A stretch of DNA of 64,000 bases, taken from Sorangium cellulosum (GTDB taxonomy: Bacteria; Myxococcota_A; Polyangia; Polyangiales; Polyangiaceae). Shown one piece after another: positions 1 through 10,909 of the stretch. The notes beneath the pieces were generated by a model. It was not told the origin of the DNA and did no database searches. It saw only the letters and a program-made list of their open reading frames with translations. The stretch covers positions 4,547,501 to 4,611,500 of the forward strand of contig NZ_CP012670.1 of NCBI RefSeq assembly GCF_004135735.1, read 5' to 3'. The translations under genes and the position numbers were made by a program. How positions within the stretch are numbered: position 1 is the stretch's first letter; each line of letters begins with the position of its first letter.

Positions 1-1338
1 AAGCACAACTACCTCGTGACCGACGTCGCGGAGATCGCCCCCACCCTGCGCGAGGCGTTCTACATCGCGCGCTCGGGGCGGCCGGGCCCGGTCCTGGTCG
101 ACATCACCAAGGACGCCCAGCAGGCCTCCATCGACTTCGAGCCGCCGAAGGGCGAGGTCCGGCTCCCGGGCTACCGCCCCTTGAACCACGCCGGCCAGGC
201 CGACATCGAGAAGGCGATCGAGCTCATCGACGAGGCCGAGCGGCCGCTCATCCTGGCCGGCCAGGGCATCGTCCGGGCGGAGGCGACGCGCGAGCTCCTC
301 GCCTTCGTGGAGAAGGCCGGCATCCCGGTCGCGTCCACGCTGCTCGGCCTCGGCGGCTTCCCGGCGACCCACCCGCTCAGCCTCGGCATGATGGGCATGC
401 ACGGCGAGGCCTGGGTGAACCACGCCATCCAGGAGGCCGACCTCCTCATCGCGCTCGGGATGCGCTTCGACGACCGCGTGACGGGCAACCTCAAGACCTA
501 CGCGCTCAAGGCGAAGAAGATCCACGTCGAGATCGACCGCTCCGAGATCAACAAGAATGTCAAGGTGGACGTCGGCCTCGTCGGCGACGTCCGCGACGCG
601 CTCCTGTCGCTCATCCCCGGGGTCAAGCAGCGCAACCGGAGCGGCTGGATCGAGCGCATCAACGAGCTGAAGGGCGACTCGGCGGTCCGTGACATTCAAC
701 ATTTGCCGTACCACGACAAACTGTACGCGGCGCACGTCTTGCACGACCTCTGGAGGCTCACCGAGGGCAAGGCGCTTGTGGTAACCGACGTCGGCCAGCA
801 CCAGATGTGGGAGGCCCAGTACTACAAGCACGACTACCCCCGGAAGCTCGTCACCTCGGGGGGGCTCGGCACGATGGGCTTCGCCCTGCCGGCCGCGATC
901 GGCGCGCGCTTCGCGAAGCCGGAGGAGGAGGTCTGGGTGGTCGTCGGCGACGGCGGCTTCCAGATGACCGCGTGCGAGCTGTCGACCTGCGCGCAGGAGG
1001 GCATCAAGGTCCACGTGGCCATCATCAACAACGGCTACCTCGGGATGGTGCGCCAGTGGCAGGAGTTCTTCTACAACCGGCGTTACTCGGCGACCCCGAT
1101 GCGCAGCCCGGACTTCGTCAAGCTCGCCGAGGCCCACGGGCTCACGGGCATCCGGGTCACGAAGCGCGAGGAGATCGCGGACGCGGTGGCCCGCGCCCGC
1201 GCGACGCCGGGAACCGTGGTCGTCGACTTCCGCGTGGAGCAGGAGGATAGCGTCTATCCGATGGTCCCCGCCGGCGCCGATCTGCAGGACATGATCCGGC
1301 GCCCGAGCCCGATCGTGGAGACCGGGGAGGACCCGTGA
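1..1338 (+). CDS. ilvB: Acetolactate synthase large subunit, 5'-truncated by window edge
   Basis: Catalytic subunit of acetohydroxyacid synthase, which condenses two pyruvates, or pyruvate with 2-oxobutyrate, in the first common step of valine, leucine and isoleucine synthesis. The frame is open from base 1 (KHNYLVTDV), so about 130 N-terminal residues lie outside the window and 445 are visible. The central FAD/Rossmann-like domain contains RFDDRVTGNL near residues 156-165. The C-terminal thiamine-diphosphate domain has the GDGG(x)nNNG signature (GDGGFQMTACEL followed by INNGYLGMVRQWQ). Family assignment is very secure. It heads a same-strand run with ilvN, ilvC, leuA, cimA and leuB. A GTG at 16 is internal and should not be taken as the start. 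Confidence 0.97.
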   Translation, partial: KHNYLVTDVAEIAPTLREAFYIARSGRPGPVLVDITKDAQQASIDFEPPKGEVRLPGYRPLNHAGQADIEKAIELIDEAERPLILAGQGIVRAEATRELLAFVEKAGIPVASTLLGLGGFPATHPLSLGMMGMHGEAWVNHAIQEADLLIALGMRFDDRVTGNLKTYALKAKKIHVEIDRSEINKNVKVDVGLVGDVRDALLSLIPGVKQRNRSGWIERINELKGDSAVRDIQHLPYHDKLYAAHVLHDLWRLTEGKALVVTDVGQHQMWEAQYYKHDYPRKLVTSGGLGTMGFALPAAIGARFAKPEEEVWVVVGDGGFQMTACELSTCAQEGIKVHVAIINNGYLGMVRQWQEFFYNRRYSATPMRSPDFVKLAEAHGLTGIRVTKREEIADAVARARATPGTVVVDFRVEQEDSVYPMVPAGADLQDMIRRPSPIVETGEDP

Positions 1339-1466
1339 ACCCATCAGGAGACGCACGCGAAAGGAGCGCCCGTCCGGCGCCCCCGCTGAGCGAGCGGGGC
1401 GCGCCCGGGCGCGCCGCGGACAGAGCCGGGCGCACCACAGACAAGAGGGATTTTCAAGAGGCATCC

Positions 1467-2018
1467 ATGGATCGACCCATCCTGCGCACCTTCATCGCCT
1501 ACGTCGAAGATCGCCCTGGCGTGCTCAACCGAGTCGCCTCCCTCTTGCGGCGACGCGCCTACAACATCGAGTCGCTGAGCGTCGGGCGCACCCACCTCCA
1601 GGGGATCTCGCGCCTCACCCTCGTCCTCGAGGCCGACGAGGACGGGGCGCGCCGCATCGAGGCGAACCTGTACAAGATGGTCAACACGCTCTGGGTCCGG
1701 GACGTCACCCACACCGCCTCGGTCGCGCGCGACCTGGCGCTGATCAAGGTGAAGGCGGACGCGGCGACGCGGGCGCAGGTGCTCCAGCTCTGCGAGGTGT
1801 TCCGCGCGCGCGCCGTCGACGTCGCCCCCGAGGCGCTGACCATCGAGATCACCGGGACCGGCGACAAGCTCGAGGGCCTGCTCGAGGTGCTCCGCCCGTT
1901 CGGGATCATCGAGATGGTGCGGACGGGGATGATCGTGATGACCCGCGGGGCCGAGGAGGCCGAGGCCAGGTTCGACTCGATCCCTGCGCGCTCGACCGAG
2001 AACGGCGCCGCCGGATGA
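1467..2018 (+). CDS. ilvN: Acetolactate synthase small (regulatory) subunit
   Basis: Regulatory subunit of acetohydroxyacid synthase; it stimulates IlvB and carries the valine feedback site. The protein is 183 aa. An N-terminal ACT domain (about residues 4-78) opens with RTFIAYVEDRPGVLNRVASL and contains the typical RRRAYNIESLSVG segment. A second ACT-like domain follows. The frame is open upstream to 1335, overlapping the ilvB stop, but those 44 codons read as low-complexity Arg/Ala/Pro. ATG 1467 follows AAGAGG by 6 nt and begins at the family's normal N terminus, so that start is chosen. The 128-nt ilvB-ilvN gap could hold a processing or attenuation site, but no clear leader peptide is visible. 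Confidence 0.95.
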   Translation: MDRPILRTFIAYVEDRPGVLNRVASLLRRRAYNIESLSVGRTHLQGISRLTLVLEADEDGARRIEANLYKMVNTLWVRDVTHTASVARDLALIKVKADAATRAQVLQLCEVFRARAVDVAPEALTIEITGTGDKLEGLLEVLRPFGIIEMVRTGMIVMTRGAEEAEARFDSIPARSTENGAAG

Positions 2019-2068
2019 CGTGAAGAAGGGGAGCCGCGAGGTGCGGATCCCTGTTGAAGGAGATGGAG

Positions 2069-3082
<1,014 letters not shown>

Positions 3083-3115
3083 GCCTCTCGATCGTGGGAG
3101 GCGGCGGAGAACACC

Positions 3116-4810
<1,695 letters not shown>

Positions 4811-4893
4811 GTCCACGCGCGGAGCGCGGGAGGCCCCTCGCGGGCCCCACGCGCTCGGCGCGCTGCCCTCGTTGCACGAGAAAGTTGAGACTT

Positions 4894-6540
4894 ATGAAAC
4901 CGCCCGCCGAGGACGCTGAGCGGGGCTCCGGCCCCGCGGACCGCGTCGACATCTACGACACCACGCTACGTGACGGCACGCAGCGCGAGGGCATCTCGCT
5001 CGCGTGCGAGGACAAGCTCCAGATCGCGCGCCACCTCGACGCGTTCGGGCTGACGTTCATCGAGGGCGGCTGGCCCGGCTCGAACCCCAAGGACGCGCAG
5101 TTCTTCGAGCGGGCGCGGGACATCGAGTGGAAGCACGCGAAGATCGTGGCGTTCGGCTCGACGCGGCGGGCCTCGCTCGCGCCCGAGGACGACCCCGGGC
5201 TGCGCGCGCTCCTCGCCGCCGGCACGAGCGTCTGCACGATCTTCGGCAAGAGCTCGACGCAGCACGTGACCGCGGTGCTGCGCACGACGCTCGACGAGAA
5301 CCTCCGGATGATCGAGGAGACCATCGCCTTCCTGCGCGCGCACGGCCGCCGCGTGATCTACGACGCCGAGCACTTCTTCGACGGGTTCGCGCTCGACCGG
5401 GCGTACGCCGCCGAGACGCTGCGCGCCGCCGCGCGCGGCGGCGCCGAGGTGCTCACGCTCTGCGACACGAACGGCGGCTCGATGCCGTGGCAGATCGCGG
5501 CGGTGGTCGCCGAGATGAAGGCCGCGCTGGGCCACCCGCTCGGCATCCACGCCCACAACGACAGCGAGTGCGCGGTGGCCAACTCGATCGCCGCCGTGCG
5601 CGCGGGCGCCCGCCACGTCCAGGGCACGATCAACGGCTACGGCGAGCGCTGCGGGAACGCGAACCTGTGCGCGATCATCCCGAACATCGAGCTCAAGCTC
5701 GGCATGCGGGCGCTGCCGGACGGGGGGCTCCGCGGGCTCACCGAGCTCGCCCACTACGTCGCCGAGGTGGCGAACCTCGCCCCCGACGATCACATGGCCT
5801 ACGTCGGCCGGAGCGCCTTCGCGCACAAGGGCGGCGTGCACGTCGCGGCGATGCGGCGCGAGCCGGCCTCGTACCAGCACATCGATCCCGCGCTCGTCGG
5901 CAACAGCATGCGGACCGTGGTGAGCGAGCTGTCGGGGCGCGGCAACCTCCTCAGCAAGGCCGAGGAGTTCGGGCTGGAGGTGCCCACGGGCGCCGAGGTG
6001 GAGGTGCTCGAGCAGATCAAGGAGCGCGAGGCGCGCGGCTCCTCGTTCGAGGCGGCCGAGGCGTCGGTCGCGCTGCTGCTCCGCCGGAGCGCCCCCGGCT
6101 ACAAACCGCCCTTCCGGCTCCTCGATTTCAAGGTCATCGCGGGCCAGCGCGAGGGCTCCGGCGCCTTCGCCGAGGCGATGATCAAGATCGCCGTCGGCGA
6201 CGAGGTGGTGATCACGGCGGCCGAGGGGGCCGGCCCGGTCAACGCGCTCGACGGCGCGCTCCGCAAGGCGCTCGCGCCCGTCTACCCGGCCGTGCGCGAC
6301 ATTCAGCTGGTCGACTACAAGGTCCGCATCCTCGACGGGCGCGACGGCACCTCGGCGACCACGCGGGTGCTCATCGACAGCCGCGACGCGCACCGGCAGT
6401 GGAGCACGGTCGGCGCGTCCACGAACATCATCGATGCGTCCTGGCATGCGCTCGCGGACGGCATCGAGTATGGGCTCACGTTCGCAGCGAGAGAGCCAGA
6501 GCAGTACACATCCACGTTGCCTGCCAGCGAGGTCGCATGA
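4894..6540 (+). CDS. cimA: (R)-citramalate synthase, CimA/LeuA3 type
   Basis: Predicted to condense pyruvate and acetyl-CoA to citramalate, entry to the threonine-independent route to 2-oxobutyrate and isoleucine. The 548-aa protein has DTTLRDGTQREGISL from residue 22, where the REG after TQ is typical of the CimA/LeuA3 branch rather than QSPG of LeuA. It also has the family segment FIEGGWPGSNPKD, the metal site IHAHNDSECAVANS and a C-terminal LeuA-type regulatory domain with DGRDGTSATTRVLI. ATG 4894 has only a weak upstream GAGAAAG. It lies 83 nt after leuA, and its stop overlaps the leuB start. Substrate identity is inferred from subfamily motifs. Confidence 0.92.
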   Translation: MKPPAEDAERGSGPADRVDIYDTTLRDGTQREGISLACEDKLQIARHLDAFGLTFIEGGWPGSNPKDAQFFERARDIEWKHAKIVAFGSTRRASLAPEDDPGLRALLAAGTSVCTIFGKSSTQHVTAVLRTTLDENLRMIEETIAFLRAHGRRVIYDAEHFFDGFALDRAYAAETLRAAARGGAEVLTLCDTNGGSMPWQIAAVVAEMKAALGHPLGIHAHNDSECAVANSIAAVRAGARHVQGTINGYGERCGNANLCAIIPNIELKLGMRALPDGGLRGLTELAHYVAEVANLAPDDHMAYVGRSAFAHKGGVHVAAMRREPASYQHIDPALVGNSMRTVVSELSGRGNLLSKAEEFGLEVPTGAEVEVLEQIKEREARGSSFEAAEASVALLLRRSAPGYKPPFRLLDFKVIAGQREGSGAFAEAMIKIAVGDEVVITAAEGAGPVNALDGALRKALAPVYPAVRDIQLVDYKVRILDGRDGTSATTRVLIDSRDAHRQWSTVGASTNIIDASWHALADGIEYGLTFAAREPEQYTSTLPASEVA

Positions 6541-7601
6541 AGGCCAGTATCGTTCTTTTGCCCGGCGACGGCATCGGCGCCGAGGTGGTCGGCGAAGCCC
6601 GCGCCACCCTCGATGCCGTCGCATCCCGTTTCGGACACAGCTTCACGTACACGGAGCACCTCATCGGCGGTTGCTCGATCGACGCGACCGGCACCGCGCT
6701 CGAGCCGTCGACGCTCGACGCGTGCCGCGCGGCCGACGCCGTCCTCCTCGGCGCGGTCGGCGGCCCCAAGTGGGACAACCCGAGCGCGAGCGTCCGCCCC
6801 GAGCAGGGGCTGCTCGCGCTGCGCCAGGGCCTCGGCCTCTTCGCGAACCTGCGGCCGATCCGCCTGTACCCGGAGCTCGTCCAGGCCTCGCCGCTCAAGG
6901 CGGAGCGGCTCGCGGACGTCGACATCCTGGTCGTCCGGGAGCTCACGGGCGGGCTCTACTTCGGCAAGCCGCGGATCCGCGAGGAGGTGAACGGGCGGCG
7001 GCGCGCGGTCGACACGCTCGAGTACACGGACGAGGAGGTCCAGCGCGTCGTCGAGCTCGCCTTCCGCCTCGCGTCGTCGCGGCGGCGCCTGGTCACGTCG
7101 GTCGACAAGGCGAACGTCCTCGAGTCGTCGCGGCTCTGGCGGACGGTCGCGACGGAGGTCGCCGCGCGCTTCCCGGACATCCGGATCGAGCACCAGCTCG
7201 TCGACTCGTGCGCGATGCGGCTCATCACCGCGGCGGCCGCGTTCGACGTCATCGTCACCGAGAACATGTTCGGTGACATCCTGACCGACGAGGCGGCGGT
7301 GCTCGCCGGCTCGCTGGGGCTCCTGCCGAGCGCGTCGCTCGGCGAGGGCACGCGCGGCGTCTACGAGCCGATCCACGGCTCGGCGCCCGACATCGCCGGC
7401 AAGGGGATCGCCAACCCGATCGGCACGATCCTGAGCGCCGCGATGCTGCTCCGGCACTCGCTGCGGCTCGAGAAGGAAGCGGCCGCGGTCGAGCGCGCCG
7501 TGGCGCAGGCGATCTCGGGCGGCGCGCGAACGGCGGACCTCGGCGGCAAGATGTCGACCCAGGCGATGGGCGAGGCCGTCCGGGCGAAGCTCACCGACTG
7601 A
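6537..7601 (+). CDS. leuB: 3-isopropylmalate dehydrogenase
   Basis: NAD-dependent oxidative decarboxylation of 3-isopropylmalate in leucine synthesis; in the citramalate route the same enzyme class handles 3-methylmalate. The 354-aa protein starts MKASIVLLPGDGIGAEV and has VRELTGGLYFGKPR, the substrate/Mg signature NMFGDILTDEAAVLAGSLG and the NAD-binding GVYEPIHGSAPDIAGKG. ATG 6537 overlaps the cimA TGA (ATGA), which implies translational coupling. It is the last gene of the operon; leuC and leuD are not in the window. A strong GC hairpin follows at 7615. Confidence 0.97.
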   Translation: MKASIVLLPGDGIGAEVVGEARATLDAVASRFGHSFTYTEHLIGGCSIDATGTALEPSTLDACRAADAVLLGAVGGPKWDNPSASVRPEQGLLALRQGLGLFANLRPIRLYPELVQASPLKAERLADVDILVVRELTGGLYFGKPRIREEVNGRRRAVDTLEYTDEEVQRVVELAFRLASSRRRLVTSVDKANVLESSRLWRTVATEVAARFPDIRIEHQLVDSCAMRLITAAAAFDVIVTENMFGDILTDEAAVLAGSLGLLPSASLGEGTRGVYEPIHGSAPDIAGKGIANPIGTILSAAMLLRHSLRLEKEAAAVERAVAQAISGGARTADLGGKMSTQAMGEAVRAKLTD

Positions 7602-7614
7602 CCCTCCCCTGGAC

Positions 7615-7645
7615 ACGCGCCCGGCGGCCTCCGCGCCGGGCGCGT
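7615..7645 (+). terminator. Hairpin after leuB, probable end of ilv-leu operon
   Basis: A perfect 12-bp stem (ACGCGCCCGGCG at 7615-7626 with its complement at 7634-7645) encloses a 7-nt loop. It begins 13 nt after the leuB stop. There is no T-run, only a pyrimidine-rich tract. Termination is inferred from position and strength. Confidence 0.6.
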
Positions 7646-7689
7646 CGGCTCGCCCTTTCCCCTCCCCTCGCCCCTCGACGGCGGCTCGC

Positions 7690-7913
7690 CGCCCCTCCGA
7701 AGTACTCCCGCGCTGCCCTGTCGGCCGTCTTCTGTGCCCGGAGTTCGGCCAGGACGGGTCGAGGTGTGCCATCGGCGAGCTCGAGGGCGACCCTGACCGC
7801 CACCTGCGCGAACGAGCGGCCCATGTGCGCGGCGAGCGCAGTTTTGCGCGGAGGATTCCGTCGTCCTCGAGCCGGAGAACCTGGGCAGACGTGATGATCT
7901 CGCGAACCATCAT
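7690..7913 (-). pseudogene. Frameshifted, C-terminally truncated relic of a small STAS-like protein
   Basis: A good start survives: two ATG codons at 7913 and 7910 preceded by AAAGGGGACAG. The first 22 codons read MMVREIITSAQVLRLEDDGI. Protein-like sequence then continues in another frame, as HMGRSFAQVAVRVALELADG followed by TPRPVLAELRAQKTADRAAR and EYF, so there is a frameshift near 7838-7850. The pattern 'DDGILR ... RPVLxxLRxxKxxxRxAREYF' recalls a short single-domain family, abundant in myxobacteria, often annotated STAS/SpoIIAA-like. The usual 40-50 C-terminal residues are not recognisable. Family identity is from memory, so moderate. The degraded reading frames are seen directly. Confidence 0.55.
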
Positions 7914-8540
7914 TCTGTCCCCTTTCCAGCACACCGCACCTGCCGCGCGGCCATCGCGCAGGGCCAGCCACGCGGCTGCGCCGCGCCATCTCCGCTGGTC
8001 GAGCCGCCTGGACTCCTGGGCTCCACGCCGGTCGCCGTGGAGGATGAGGCCTCCGAGGTCGGGTCGTCCGCCGCGGCGCTGCCCGACACGCGTCCACGGG
8101 ACGCGAAGCCCAGCGCGCAGCGCCGACCGGCGCTGATCTCCTCGCCTCCGGCCCGCCTCACCCACCCTGCGGGGAGCGCGCTCGCCGGCGCGTCGCCGCG
8201 CGCCTCCGGGACGCGCGCATCGGGCCGGGGAGCGCGCTCGCCGGCGCGTCGCCGCGCGCCTCCGGGACGCGCGCATCGGGCCGGGGAGCGCCGCGCGGCG
8301 GCTCGCCCGCGCTCGGGGCACAGCGCACCTCATCAGCACCTCTCAGCCTCCCCGGGCTCGGCGTCGCCGAAAGCATCCATGGTGTCTCAGGTGTCCCGTC
8401 TGGGGCAATCGACATCACGCCCTCGACACCGCACATGATCCAGCGGCGGGGAAGCTCAGATCCCTGCGCGTCAAGGCCCGTCCCTGTGACGGACTTTGAC
8501 TCCATTCCACATCATTGGACAGGCACAGGAGAATGGGAAC
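7914..8540. other. Non-coding stretch upstream of the Gly/Trp lipoprotein gene
   Basis: No convincing gene is present. It contains a 56-bp exact tandem duplication (8171-8282) and otherwise GC-rich sequence without coding character. The last 100 bases are less GC-rich (around TGACTCCATTCCACATCA at 8488) and probably hold the promoter for the gene at 8541. Confidence 0.5.
8171..8282. repeat. Two head-to-tail copies of a 56-bp unit
   Basis: Copies at 8171-8226 and 8227-8282 are identical, each starting GGGGAGCGCGCTCGCCGG. A third partial copy (GGGGAGCG) begins at 8283. The lack of divergence suggests a recent slippage or unequal-crossover event in non-coding DNA. Confidence 0.9.
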
Positions 8541-9035
8541 ATGAGCCAATTGACGAAGCTCGCGTCGCTCGTCGTCCTCTCGACGACGCTCTCCGCAGCC
8601 GGCTGCATGGCCGAGACGACGGAGTCGGGCACGACGACGGACGACATGACGGTCCAGATCGATGAGGCGAAGCAGGGATCTCAGGCCGGAGAGATGGATA
8701 CTGCGGACCAGGCGCCGAGCGGGGCCACGACGACGGACCCCAGCTCGACGACCACCGGTGACGAGACGACCACCGGTGACGAGGAGAGCGTCGGCGAGAC
8801 CGCCGACGCGTCGCGCATCTGGGGCTGGGGCGGCTGGGGCGGCTGGCGCCGGCCCTGGGGCGGCTGGGGCGGCTGGGGCGGCTGGCACCGGCCCTGGGGC
8901 GGCTGGGGCGGCTGGGGCGGCTGGCACCGGCCCTGGGGCGGCTGGGGCGGCTGGGGCGGCTGGGGCGGCTGGGGCGGCTGGCGCCGGCCGTTCTGGGGCG
9001 GCTGGGGCGGCTGCGGCTTCGGCGGCTGCTGGTGA
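8541..9035 (+). CDS. Secreted lipoprotein with Gly-Gly-Trp tandem repeats
   Basis: Unknown function, 164 aa. Residues 1-22 are a lipoprotein signal peptide ending in the lipobox SAAGC, so the mature protein is predicted to be membrane-anchored. A Thr/Glu/Asp-rich linker (about 23-90) follows. The C-terminal 70 residues are almost entirely Gly and Trp with Arg/His-Arg-Pro breaks. The core unit is PWGGWGGWGGWHR (13 aa), encoded by an exact 39-bp repeat from 8853. The protein ends in WGGCGFGGCW, with two Cys. ATG 8541 has AGGAG about 9 nt upstream. Stacked aromatic/glycine repeats suggest a structural, adhesive or carbohydrate-binding role, but that is inference. A strong hairpin follows at 9190. 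Confidence 0.75.
   Translation: MSQLTKLASLVVLSTTLSAAGCMAETTESGTTTDDMTVQIDEAKQGSQAGEMDTADQAPSGATTTDPSSTTTGDETTTGDEESVGETADASRIWGWGGWGGWRRPWGGWGGWGGWHRPWGGWGGWGGWHRPWGGWGGWGGWGGWGGWRRPFWGGWGGCGFGGCW
8853..8991 (+). repeat. 39-bp tandem repeats encoding PWGGWGGWGGWHR
   Basis: Units begin at 8853, 8892 and 8931 with a 39-bp period, and each starts CCCTGGGGCGGCTGGGG. The third copy runs into extra GGCTGGGGC triplet pairs before the CGCCGGCCG break. This is a typical site for length variation between strains. Confidence 0.85.
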
Positions 9036-9189
9036 TGAGCGCGCGCGGCCGCGGCTCTTGCTGAGCGAGCGCGGACGCGCGCGGCCCGCGCCCGTCGACG
9101 GCGGCGCCGAGGCCCGGTCCTCCGCCGCGGCGCGCCGGGGCGGCGCCGGGCCACGCCGCGGCGAGGGCGCCCTCGCGGACGCGTGACAT

Positions 9190-9228
9190 GCCCTGGCTCC
9201 CTCCGCGATCGCGTGAGGGAGCCAGGGC
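9190..9228. terminator. Strong hairpin between convergent genes, probable bidirectional terminator
   Basis: A perfect 14-bp stem (GCCCTGGCTCCCTC at 9190-9203 with its complement at 9215-9228) encloses an 11-nt loop, CGCGATCGCGT, itself mostly palindromic. It lies between the end of the Gly/Trp lipoprotein gene (9035) and the end of the converging narK-like gene (9304). No U-tract on either side. Confidence 0.65.
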
Positions 9229-9303
9229 CGCTGTCACCGCGCTCCGAGGTGCCCGGCGGACGCCCCCGCGGCGCCTCGGGCCACCTCGGGCCCAGAGCGC
9301 CTC

Positions 9304-10680
9304 TCAGGCGTCGGCCTCGGCGAGGCTCGGGATGCGGTTCACGAGGAAGCGGGTCCTCATGTAACACCACCACGTGAGCCCCATGCAGGTGACGTAGAAG
9401 AAGAAGAAATAGACGAGCGCGGTCGTGGCCCCGCCCGTCGCCTTGATCGAGGCGCCGAAGCTGCGCGGGATGAAGAAGCCGCCGAGCGCGCCGATCGCCG
9501 ACGTCAGGCCGAGGACCGCCGCGCTGTGGCGGCGCGCGGTGATCAGCGCCGCTTCGCGCGCCGCCTCGCCCTCGCCGTGCGCGGCGCGCAGGTGGTCGCG
9601 CCGGAACAGGATGGGGACCATCCGGAAGGTCGAGCCGTTGCCGACGCCCGTCGTGATGAACATGACCATGAACATCGCCACGACCCCGGCATAGCTCTTC
9701 TCGTCGAGGAAGTGGATGATCCCGAGCGTCGCGAGCCCCATCGCGGCGAAGTTCCAGAACGTGATGCGGGCCCCGCCCATCTTGTCCGCGAGGTAGCCGC
9801 CCAGCGGGCGCGCCACCGAGCCCACCAGCGCTCCCATGAACGAGAGCTCGAGCGTGACGGCGGGGAACTCCATCTTGAGCAGGAGCGGCAGGGCGGCCGA
9901 GTAGCCGATGAACGAGCCGAACGTGCCGATGTAGAGCCAGGCGATGATCCAGGTGTGCTTGTTCTTCGTGGCGGCCATCTGGTCCTTGAAGTTCGACCTC
10001 GCGGAGGCCAGGTTGTTCATGAAGAAGTACGCGCCGGCCGCCGAGAGGAGGATCAGGGGGATCCACATCAGCCCCGCGTTCTGCAGGTAGATCCCCGCCT
10101 CGGTGTGGTATCCGCCGATGGCCGCCGCGACCGCGCCGGGCCCGATGAGGATGGGCACGAGGAACTGCACGTTGCTGACGCCGATGTTCCCGCCGGCGGC
10201 GTTGAGCCCGAGGGCCAGCCCCTTCTTCTTGTCCGGGTAGAAGAACGAGATGTTCGCCATGCTGGAGGCGAAGTTGCCGCCGCCGAGCCCCGCGCTCGCC
10301 GCGGCGAGCGCCATGAGCCAGAACGGCGTCTCCGGCCTGGTCACGAGCACCGCGAGCGAGAGCGTGGGGATGAGCAAGAGGAGCGCGCTGACGACGGTCC
10401 AGTTGCGCCCGCCGAACCTCGGGACGGCGAACGTGTAGGGGAACCGCATGAGCGCGCCGACGAGCCCCGGGATGGCCACCAGCAGGAAGAGCTGGTCCGT
10501 CGTGTAGTCGAAGCCGACCTTGGGGAGCCGCGTGGCCGTCACGCTCCAGAGCATCCACACGGAAAAGCCGATGTTCTCGGCGATGATCGACCAGATGAGG
10601 TTTCGACGCGCGACGCGCTTCCCCGTCTTTTCCCAAAACACCTCATCGTCTGGGTTCCACTCGGTGATCAAGGTCGACAT
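9304..10680 (-). CDS. narK: NarK/NasA-type nitrate/nitrite transporter (MFS)
   Basis: Predicted inner-membrane major-facilitator transporter for nitrate and/or nitrite. The 458-aa protein has about 12 hydrophobic segments. It starts with a soluble N terminus (MSTLITEWNPDDEVFWEKTG) and contains the nitrate-signature-like Gly-rich helix AGLGGGNFASSMANISFFYP, with a second such helix around GVGNGSTFRMVP. ATG 10680 has a perfect AGGAGG 4 nt upstream. The frame is open 14 codons further (to 10722), but that segment covers the ribosome binding site. No nitrate or nitrite reductase gene is adjacent, so direction and physiological role are open. Confidence 0.88.
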   Translation of the reverse strand: MSTLITEWNPDDEVFWEKTGKRVARRNLIWSIIAENIGFSVWMLWSVTATRLPKVGFDYTTDQLFLLVAIPGLVGALMRFPYTFAVPRFGGRNWTVVSALLLLIPTLSLAVLVTRPETPFWLMALAAASAGLGGGNFASSMANISFFYPDKKKGLALGLNAAGGNIGVSNVQFLVPILIGPGAVAAAIGGYHTEAGIYLQNAGLMWIPLILLSAAGAYFFMNNLASARSNFKDQMAATKNKHTWIIAWLYIGTFGSFIGYSAALPLLLKMEFPAVTLELSFMGALVGSVARPLGGYLADKMGGARITFWNFAAMGLATLGIIHFLDEKSYAGVVAMFMVMFITTGVGNGSTFRMVPILFRRDHLRAAHGEGEAAREAALITARRHSAAVLGLTSAIGALGGFFIPRSFGASIKATGGATTALVYFFFFYVTCMGLTWWCYMRTRFLVNRIPSLAEADA

Positions 10681-10812
10681 CAGTCCTCCTCGGGAGATCG
10701 AGCCACGGCCGCGATGAGGCACTGCGACATGACACGGCCATCTCCGGTCAGTCCATGCTCTACATCGACACTCACGTCGTAGATGGGATGAGCCAACACC
10801 GGAGTTTCTCTG

Positions 10813-10891
10813 GTGTTTCTGATCCGTTTCGATGCACTTTTCCCGCGCGGCCAGTGTTTCTGAGCCGTTTCAATGCGCTCTCTCCGCGCGG
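10813..10891. repeat. Two imperfect 38-bp direct repeats upstream of the narK-like gene
   Basis: Copies at 10813-10850 and 10854-10891 share 32 of 38 bases (GTGTTTCTGAnCCGTTTCnATG core). They lie 130-210 nt upstream of the transporter start in a less GC-rich patch between it and the upstream kinase gene. Spacing of 41 nt is close to four helical turns, compatible with an operator pair, but a simple duplication is equally possible. Confidence 0.55.
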
Positions 10892-10909
10892 GGCGCGCGA
10901 TGTCCCGGG

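Noticed and set aside
1339..1466. Leader peptide/attenuator between ilvB and ilvN
   Set aside because: The stretch has no run of Val, Leu or Ile codons and no paired hairpins.
8160..8300. CRISPR-like array in the repeated 56-bp block
   Set aside because: The copies are directly adjacent with no spacers, and no cas genes are nearby.
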